A DNA stretch of 12,728 nucleotides, taken from contig NCCR01000118.1 in the NCBI GenBank assembly GCA_002279765.1, positions 1 to 12,728 of the forward strand, given 5' to 3'. Positions 7,748 to 12,728 of the stretch are shown here, one piece after another. The notes under the pieces are model-generated. The model was not told where the DNA came from and searched no databases. It saw only the letters and a list, made by a program, of their open reading frames with translations. This DNA comes from Verrucomicrobia bacterium 12-59-8 (lineage in GTDB: Bacteria; Verrucomicrobiota; Verrucomicrobiae; Verrucomicrobiales; Verrucomicrobiaceae). Position numbers and translations under genes: made by a program. Position 1 is the stretch's first letter; every line of letters begins with the position of its first letter.

Positions 7748-9169
7748 AGGGAGAATCAGCATGGCCTTGGCTCCGGCAGTGCCTTCACGATTGGTCAGCT
7801 CCACGCTGCCGCCGTGGAGCTGGGCGACTTCTTTGACGAAGCAGAGGCCGAGGCCGGTGCTTTTCTTGCCGCTGTCGGGGCGCGGCAGGGAGTAGAAGCG
7901 CTCGAAGACGCGGGCGCTGGCGTAGTCGGGGATGCCGGGGCCGGTGTCTTCGATCTCCAGCACGACCTGTGCGTCGAAACGATAGCCGCGCGCGGTGATG
8001 GCACTGCCTTTCGGAGCGAAGTCGATGGCGTTTTGCAGGAGATTGCCCACGGCGAGTTCGAGGAGCCAGGGATCTCCCTGCGTGGTGAGGCCTGGCACGA
8101 TGTCACGCTCCAGGCGCACCTCTTTGGCCAGAGCGACGAGTGCGAGATGATCCCAGGCGCGGTCAAGCACACTCGTGAGATCGACGGGTTCGTTGGTTTC
8201 GAGCTTCTTCTGTTTTTCGATGGCGGCGAGATGCAGCAGGCGCTCAAGGAGATCGCGCAGCCGGGCGGCTTCGGTGCGGATGTTTTGGAGGAAGCGTGCG
8301 CGCTTGGGCTCGGGGACATCGCCCTGGAGGATTTCGCCGGCACCGAGGATGGCGGCGACGGGGCTCTTCAATTCATGCGTGAGGCTCTGCACGTAGTGCT
8401 CGACGTATTCGCGGCCTTCGAGGGCATCGCGCATGTCTTCGAGCGCTTTGGCGAGGGTTTTCATCTGATGTCCCGGCATGCGCGGCGAGGTGGAGCGCTC
8501 GGCACGGCTGACGGCGAGGGCGTGCTGGGTGAGAACCTCCAGCGGGCGTGTGGCCCAGCGGGCGGCGAGGTAGATGCCCAGTAGCATGAGCACGACGGTG
8601 GTGATGATGGACCACTTCAGCCAGCGCTCGGTCTCCCACACGAAAGCCAGCACGCCACGCTGGGGCTTGGCGACGCTGAGCATGCCAATGGTGCGGCCCT
8701 CATGCAGGATGGGAGCGCCGACGTACATGACGATGGAAAGCGGATCGCGTTCGCTCACGCGAGTGGAGCGGGCACCGTATTCGCCCATGAGGGTGAGGTT
8801 TACATCGCGATGATGGGAGATGGTGCCAGGCTGCTCGATGCCGGCGGAGTCAAACAGCACACGGCCCTGCGCATCGGTGACATAGACCTGCATGTCCACT
8901 TTGGTTTTGCTGAGGTTGTAGATCTGCGCCTTGAGCTGGCGCTGCTGGGCGGCATGGACGGCCTGCTGGACGGCCTGCGGATTGAGCACGCCTTTCTCCG
9001 CGTCTGCAGCGATGACTTCGGCGAGGATGTTGGCCACATCGACCATGGGTTCTTCGATGGCTTCAAAGTACTGGCGCTCGACGCGGTGGATGAGCTGGGT
9101 GAAGAGCACGAAGAGGCCCACGGTGGTGACCACGGCGAAGCCGAGCAGGAAGCGCGCGGTGAGGCTCAT
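7742..9169 (-). CDS. creC: Sensor histidine kinase CreC
   Basis: Inner-membrane sensor kinase of the CreBC two-component system. At 475 residues it is nearly the length of E. coli CreC (474). Two membrane segments (about 7-25 and 186-203) enclose a periplasmic sensor domain with the conserved YVTDAQGRVLFDS (96-108) and YGARST (131-136). A HAMP-like linker follows, then the H-box LTHELKSPVAAILGAGEIL with phospho-acceptor His265, the N-box NLLQNAIDF (376-384), DTGPGIPDY (408-416), FERFYSLPR (422-430) and STGLGL (437-442). The H-box neighbourhood and FYSLPR are close to enterobacterial CreC as remembered. It overlaps creB by 4 bp (ATGA), implying translational coupling. The signal is unknown even for E. 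coli, where CreC responds to growth in minimal media and to fermentation. Confidence 0.9.
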   Translation of the reverse strand: MSLTARFLLGFAVVTTVGLFVLFTQLIHRVERQYFEAIEEPMVDVANILAEVIAADAEKGVLNPQAVQQAVHAAQQRQLKAQIYNLSKTKVDMQVYVTDAQGRVLFDSAGIEQPGTISHHRDVNLTLMGEYGARSTRVSERDPLSIVMYVGAPILHEGRTIGMLSVAKPQRGVLAFVWETERWLKWSIITTVVLMLLGIYLAARWATRPLEVLTQHALAVSRAERSTSPRMPGHQMKTLAKALEDMRDALEGREYVEHYVQSLTHELKSPVAAILGAGEILQGDVPEPKRARFLQNIRTEAARLRDLLERLLHLAAIEKQKKLETNEPVDLTSVLDRAWDHLALVALAKEVRLERDIVPGLTTQGDPWLLELAVGNLLQNAIDFAPKGSAITARGYRFDAQVVLEIEDTGPGIPDYASARVFERFYSLPRPDSGKKSTGLGLCFVKEVAQLHGGSVELTNREGTAGAKAMLILPA

Positions 9170-9864
9170 GCGGAGGGCCAGGTTTCGAGCAGTGAGTAGC
9201 CCATGCCGCGGTGGGTGACGATGGGATCAAGCCCCTCACGCACACCGCGCATGCGGGCGCGGAGGGTTTTGACGTGGGTGTCCACGGTGCGCTCCATGGA
9301 GGCGTCCGGCTCTTCGGAGGCGTGGTCCATGAGCTGCTCGCGGCTGAAGACGCGCCCGGGATGGGAGGCGAAGGCTTTGAGCATGCGGAACTCGTAGCGG
9401 GAGAGATTCAAGGCGATGCCGAAGTAGATGGCCTGGCAGCGGGTGTCATCAATGACGAGCGGGATGGAGGTGTCTGCCGCATGCGTGGGGAGTGGAATGG
9501 CGGATACGCGGCGGAGGATGGCGCGCACGCGGGCGACGAGCTCGCGCGGGCTGAAGGGTTTCACGACGTAGTCGTCTCCGCCGATCTCCAGGCCGACCAC
9601 GCGGTCCACCTCGCTGGAGCGTGCGGTGAGGAAGAGGATGGGGAGGGAGTGTGCCTTGCGGAGGGTCTGGCAGACCTCGAAGCCGGTCATGTCTGGCAGG
9701 CCGACATCGAGAATGACGAGGCTGAAGTCCTGCGACTTCATCTGCTCCAAGGCAGCGCGACCGGTGGCGGCGGTGGTGACGGCAAAGCCATCGGCTTCGA
9801 GGGCATAGACGACGTTTTCGCAGATGGAAGGTTCGTCTTCGACGATGAGGATGTGGGCGGGCAT
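9166..9864 (-). CDS. creB: Response regulator CreB, OmpR/PhoB family
   Basis: A 232-residue DNA-binding response regulator. The receiver domain has the acidic pair Asp10-Glu11, phospho-acceptor Asp53 in ILDVGLPD, Thr80 and Lys102 in KPFSPRE. Stretches such as LPILFLTARS-EVDR--GLEIG-DDYV-KPFSPRE and the C-terminal THRGMGYSL closely resemble E. coli CreB. The winged-helix effector domain spans about 135-228, with RTVDTHVKTLRA as the recognition helix region. The frame is open to 10017, but the first 51 codons are low-complexity, run through a hairpin and lack family resemblance, so the ATG at 9864 (MPAHILIVEDE) is used. It is expected to bind TTCAC-N6-TTCAC tags, which are present upstream of the first gene of this cluster. 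Confidence 0.92.
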   Translation of the reverse strand: MPAHILIVEDEPSICENVVYALEADGFAVTTAATGRAALEQMKSQDFSLVILDVGLPDMTGFEVCQTLRKAHSLPILFLTARSSEVDRVVGLEIGGDDYVVKPFSPRELVARVRAILRRVSAIPLPTHAADTSIPLVIDDTRCQAIYFGIALNLSRYEFRMLKAFASHPGRVFSREQLMDHASEEPDASMERTVDTHVKTLRARMRGVREGLDPIVTHRGMGYSLLETWPSA

Positions 9865-9966
9865 TGCGGCTGGGGTGGATGTTTGAACCGCTGAGGAGTG
9901 GCTGACAAGATGCGAATTCGGAATCTCAGGAATGGGGGCGGGGTTTGGGATGCCCCTCTTTTGATG

Positions 9967-10018
9967 AATGAGGAAGGCAGAAACGCAGGAAGGGGATCCG
10001 GCTCCTGCCTTCATCATT
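9967..10018 (-). other. Long stem-loop in the creD-creB gap
   Basis: 9967-9980 pairs with 10005-10018 over 14 bp with one mismatch around a 24-nt loop. A competing 6-bp stem (9985-9990 with 10003-10008) shares part of one arm. It lies in the 174-bp gap (9865-10038) between creD and creB, by far the largest gap within the cluster. No U-tract follows on the minus strand. A role in differential expression of creD and creBC, or an RNA processing site, is inference. The rest of the gap shows no gene. Confidence 0.4.
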
Positions 10019-10038
10019 AGGATATATTATTTCATGGC

Positions 10039-11223
10039 TCAGGCGAGGCGGGGTGAGACGGCTCCGAGCTTTTGGCTCCAGTCCACCTTGGCGGTCAGGG
10101 CCATGAGGACGCCGAGGGTGACAATGCCGCCCACGGTGAGGGTGAGTCCGGTGAGGCCTTTGAAGAAGAAGCTGTAGCTGAAGAGCACCATGTAGGCCGT
10201 CTGCGCGATGACGGCGACGCGGAAGAGAAACTCTCCGGCGGCGGCGCGCAGATAACCGCACACCAGCATGAGCGAGGAAACTGCGGCAATGACGAAGCTG
10301 AGATGCACGGGGACGACATCGAGCATGTAGGAGAACAACAGCGGGAAGGCAAAGAACCCGGCGGCGAGGAAGAAGTAATTTACCGGATGGAGCGACACGC
10401 CGCGCGAGGTGGCGGTGATGATGATGACGGTGAAGAACAGCAGCAGCGAGAGCGGCGCATAGAAAGAGATCTGCGCGGCGACGGGGCCGGCATTGAGCTC
10501 GCGCGGCATTTCCATGCCGATGCCGGGTGCGGAAATGGCGTCTTCGTATTTCCAGATGAGCTCCATGCCTTTCCCGGCGGGCTTGCGGTCGGTGGGGGAG
10601 CTGGTGGGGAAATTCACGTCGGTGAAGTCGGTGTGCATGGTGAGGGTGAAGTCGCGGATGCGGCTGGCATCGGCAAAGGCGTAGCGCCAGAGGTCCATGC
10701 CACGGCATTCGTAGCTGACGCTGATGGGGATGCTTTCTCCGGGGGCAAGCTGCACGCTGTCGGTGATGACGCCTTCCTCCGGTGCGGCCACGGAGCGGCG
10801 TGCGGCGGCACCCGCGCCGAGCGAGAACTGGATTTTATCGAGCAGGGTGTTTCCGGCGGGAAGATCGAAGCCGATGCTGAGGGTCTGCGTGATGGCGGTG
10901 GTGTTGGTGAAGGTGTAGTCCCCGGCAAACTTCACGCCGTAAGTGCGGTGCCAGAGCAGGCCCATTTTGACGGGCTGATAGGAGAGCTGCACATTGACAT
11001 CGCTCTTTGCCGGCTGGAGCACCACTTTGGAACCACTGGATGAGGTGTAGCGTGCGGCCGGATGCATCTGCAGCAGGCGCGGCCCCCAGCGCCCGCTGAC
11101 ATCGTCTCCGGTTTGGTAGCCGACCTGGGCGGTGCGCTGAGTGATGACGCCGCCAAGCAGCCACCAGGCGATGGTGGTGCAGACGAAGATGACGGCGATG
11201 GTGATGAGATGGGTGAGTTTCAT
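10039..11223 (-). CDS. creD: Inner-membrane protein CreD
   Basis: A 394-residue CreD-family membrane protein (E. coli CreD is about 450). One N-terminal membrane segment (about 7-25) is followed by a large periplasmic domain (about 30-250), then five hydrophobic helices near 253-272, 282-300, 305-325, 331-352 and 357-378, ending with KVDW. The LHPVNYFFLAAGFFAF and CGYLRAA segments and the terminal VDW are hallmarks of the family C-terminus. In enterobacteria and Stenotrophomonas, creD is the main target of CreB, and it affects colicin E2 tolerance, envelope integrity and beta-lactam response. Its biochemical role is unknown. It starts 35 bp after the upstream secreted-protein gene, so the two are surely co-transcribed. 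Confidence 0.88.
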   Translation of the reverse strand: MKLTHLITIAVIFVCTTIAWWLLGGVITQRTAQVGYQTGDDVSGRWGPRLLQMHPAARYTSSSGSKVVLQPAKSDVNVQLSYQPVKMGLLWHRTYGVKFAGDYTFTNTTAITQTLSIGFDLPAGNTLLDKIQFSLGAGAAARRSVAAPEEGVITDSVQLAPGESIPISVSYECRGMDLWRYAFADASRIRDFTLTMHTDFTDVNFPTSSPTDRKPAGKGMELIWKYEDAISAPGIGMEMPRELNAGPVAAQISFYAPLSLLLFFTVIIITATSRGVSLHPVNYFFLAAGFFAFPLLFSYMLDVVPVHLSFVIAAVSSLMLVCGYLRAAAGEFLFRVAVIAQTAYMVLFSYSFFFKGLTGLTLTVGGIVTLGVLMALTAKVDWSQKLGAVSPRLA

Positions 11224-11258
11224 GGCGATGGTGTGGTGTGGATATGGGGAGTGGGGAA

Positions 11259-12404
11259 TCAGTTGGTGGCGCGTTTGCGGTAGGTAATGCGGGCCTGGGG
11301 TTGTTGATCACGACAAAGCGATTTGCGCAGGTGGATGCCGGGCGCGGTGGTCTTGTCGGTGATGGGATCGACGTTGCCGGTGAAGCTGAGGTCGTAGGTG
11401 GCGGGGAGCTGCACGTTCCAGTCGATCTGTCTGGCAAAGAGCGGTGTCTGCGGCAGGGCGAGATCGAGTTCGCCCTCGGCCAACTGCAAGGGGGCGAGCA
11501 TGGCGGTGAAGGAGAGCTCCACGACGGACTCCGCGCCGTCGGTGGCGGGATCGTCGAGGGGAATTTCCAAGCGATTGGCTTCGCCGAGTGTGGGGCGCAC
11601 GGCATCGCCATTCACACGGCACTGGAGGAGCTTGGCGGAGTCAGGGAGCTGGAGCATGAATTTGACGGGGTGATCGTGACGCACGGTGATCGCGCCTTCG
11701 GTCAGAGCGGAGCCATCGCGGACGACCTGCGTGGTGTAGGCGGCGCTGACGACGATGGCAGCGTCCGTGAGATGGGCGCTGGGCTGCTGCGCGGCCTTGC
11801 GTGCCTCTTCGAGCGTGAAGGTGACCGCGCCCCCCTGCGCTGGAAGTGCGGCGAGTCCTGCGGTGGTGAGGGTTTGCGCGGTGTCGCCATGCTGGAGGCG
11901 CAGGACTTTGCCGTCGGGGAGTTCTTTGACCGCGAGCGAGGCGATGGGAGAGGCGGCGAGATCCAGCGTGGTCCCCTGCCCTGCGGTGGCGAGGGCGAAG
12001 GTGAGCTTCACCTGCTGCGCGCCGGCTTGGTCGGTGATGAGGCAGAGGTGATCGTCAGCGACGACGAGGCGTGCGTCTTTGGGCTCGACGGTGAGCACGC
12101 CGGTGGCAGCGCCTGCAAGCGGGACGGAGTGCCAGCCGCCATCGAAGTTCTCGACCTGCATGTCGGCGGTGAGAGTGGCGGCGCGGGGATCGAGCTGATA
12201 CTGTGCTGAGAGCAGCGCCGCCGAAACGGGTGGCGGTGGTTTGGCTGCGGGAGGCGGTGGCTCCTTTGGTAGCGTGGCGGCGACGAGGCGCCTGAGTTCG
12301 CCGTAGGTGATGCGTACCTCGCTCTCATCGAGCCTGGTGATGGGCAGGGGCGATTGAGCCAGGAGGGAGGTGGCGGACAGCAGGAGGACGAGGTGTGCTT
12401 TCAT
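11259..12404 (-). CDS. Secreted beta-rich protein of unknown function, first gene of the cre cluster
   Basis: I do not recognise a named family. The 381-residue product begins with a signal peptide (MKAHLVLLLSATSLLA, cleavage near residue 17). A proline-rich linker (47-59) and alternating short hydrophobic and polar stretches typical of stacked beta domains follow. WHSVPL at 91-96 resembles outer beta-sandwich proteins seen in Verrucomicrobia and Planctomycetes. Cysteines occur at 121, 262 and 364. There is no lipoprotein box, no membrane anchor and no obvious catalytic motif. The start at 12404 gives the signal peptide; an ATG at 12414 is out of frame. Its position directly after the CreB-type operator and 35 bp before creD suggests a periplasmic partner of CreD, taking the place that creA has in E. 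coli. It shows no resemblance to CreA that I can see. Confidence 0.85.
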   Translation of the reverse strand: MKAHLVLLLSATSLLAQSPLPITRLDESEVRITYGELRRLVAATLPKEPPPPAAKPPPPVSAALLSAQYQLDPRAATLTADMQVENFDGGWHSVPLAGAATGVLTVEPKDARLVVADDHLCLITDQAGAQQVKLTFALATAGQGTTLDLAASPIASLAVKELPDGKVLRLQHGDTAQTLTTAGLAALPAQGGAVTFTLEEARKAAQQPSAHLTDAAIVVSAAYTTQVVRDGSALTEGAITVRHDHPVKFMLQLPDSAKLLQCRVNGDAVRPTLGEANRLEIPLDDPATDGAESVVELSFTAMLAPLQLAEGELDLALPQTPLFARQIDWNVQLPATYDLSFTGNVDPITDKTTAPGIHLRKSLCRDQQPQARITYRKRATN

Positions 12405-12427
12405 CGACGTCCATGCTCAAAAGGGGC

Positions 12428-12465
12428 GTGAAACCTTGATGAAGCGGGGATGAAATGGGGGTGAA
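12428..12465 (-). promoter_or_regulatory. CreB operator: four TTCAC/TTCAT boxes at 11-bp spacing
   Basis: On the minus strand the pentamers TTCAC, TTCAT, TTCAT and TTCAC occupy 12465-12461, 12454-12450, 12443-12439 and 12432-12428, each separated by exactly six bases. The E. coli cre tag recognised by phosphorylated CreB is TTCAC-N6-TTCAC, and the same tag is known upstream of CreBC/BlrAB targets in Aeromonas. Here the array is twice as long and starts 24 bp upstream of the start codon of the first gene in a cluster encoding CreD, CreB and CreC. Autoregulation is therefore expected. No clear -10 box was seen in the short leader, so the transcription start is uncertain. Confidence 0.8.
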
Positions 12466-12470
12466 AAGAT

Positions 12471-12513
12471 GGGGGGGGCGGGATCTCGGCTCCTTGGGGG
12501 GGCGGTGGGTGGG
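12471..12513 (+). other. G-rich tract, possible G-quadruplex
   Basis: The plus strand has eight consecutive G from 12471, then GGG at 12480-12482, and further runs at 12496-12502, 12507-12509 and 12511-12513 separated by short loops. The last part fits the G3 N1-7 pattern. It lies immediately upstream of the CreB boxes, with the G-rich strand as the template strand for the cre genes. Folding is not shown. Confidence 0.4.
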
Positions 12514-12728
12514 TAGTTTGCTCGTTTGGCTTTGCGGGTGGTTTCCATACCACAGGCTGGCAGCCTGTATCACGGGGCGGTGGGTGGGTAGCTTGATCGC
12601 TTGGCTTTGCGGGTGGTTTCCATACCACAGGCTGGCGGCCTGTATCACGGGGCGGTGGGTGGGGGGCTTGATCGTTTGGCTTTGCGGGTGGGTTTTCAAT
12701 ACCACAGGCTGGCAGCCTGTATCACGGG
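12499..12728. repeat. Three 75-bp tandem repeats with a REP variant
   Basis: Units start at 12499, 12574 and 12649 (75-bp period; the third has two extra bases), each beginning GGGGCGGTGGGTGGG. Each carries the palindrome ACAGGCTGGCAGCCTGT (12552-12568, 12627-12643 with one change, 12704-12720) followed by ATCACGG. The array is cut by the window edge and may continue. It shares the centre GGCTGGCAGCC and the TCACG tail with the REPs around the transposase, but the outer stem pairs differ. No gene is seen here. Confidence 0.88.

Noticed and set aside
6434..8584. Long plus-strand open frame of 716 codons
   Set aside because: It is the antisense shadow of the reductase and creC genes, rich in G, E, A and V, with no domain; high G+C makes such frames common.
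9865..10017. 51-codon N-terminal extension of CreB
   Set aside because: It is low-complexity, runs through a hairpin, and CreB proteins start directly before the (V/I)VEDE receiver motif.
12325..12705. Minus-strand frame across the 75-bp repeats
   Set aside because: It is translated REP repeat sequence with a frame that conflicts with the secreted protein start; there is no evidence of a gene.

Overview
The window is a GC-rich stretch (by eye above 60 % G+C) of what looks like a free-living Gram-negative chromosome. Secreted proteins with signal peptides, an inner-membrane CreD homologue, weak or absent Shine-Dalgarno sequences and dense short palindromic repeats between genes would fit Verrucomicrobiota, perhaps a Prosthecobacter-like genome. 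That assignment is inference; no rRNA or marker gene is present.

Layout. Bases 1-240 hold a repeat of 184-bp period containing an inverted pair of short palindromes; it runs up to the stop codon of a minus-strand secreted prolyl oligopeptidase (239-2341). A gene-free 416-bp stretch (2342-2757) follows, with a possible promoter and a set of competing hairpins in the presumed leader. Next come a small minus-strand gene of unknown function (2758-2994) and, divergently, a large HerA/FtsK-type P-loop ATPase with a coiled-coil C-terminus (3072-5477, +). Between that gene and the next lies a REP/RAYT module: four tandem 70-bp repeats, a 30-bp-period run of three REP palindromes, a REP-associated tyrosine transposase gene (5819-6445, -), and two more REPs that touch the stop codon of a flavoprotein reductase.

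The right half, all on the minus strand, is best read as a Cre (CreBC) regulon locus. In transcription order it holds a secreted beta-rich protein of unknown function (11259-12404), the membrane protein CreD (10039-11223), the response regulator CreB (9166-9864), the sensor kinase CreC (7742-9169, overlapping creB by 4 bp) and a CysJ-like FAD/NADP(H) reductase without a flavodoxin domain (6530-7693). Starting 24 bp upstream of the first gene are four pentamers, TTCAC/TTCAT, at exact 11-bp intervals. This spacing matches the TTCAC-N6-TTCAC 'cre tag' bound by CreB in enterobacteria, doubled in length. The locus therefore appears to be autoregulated by its own two-component system, with a secreted protein as the first target gene in place of creA.

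Upstream of this operator are at least three 75-bp tandem repeats with a second REP variant. Its stem differs from the RAYT-linked REP by paired, compensating changes. The strongest points for follow-up are the four-box Cre operator, the uncharacterised secreted protein tied to CreD, and the REP/RAYT system whose repeats sit directly at gene stop codons.
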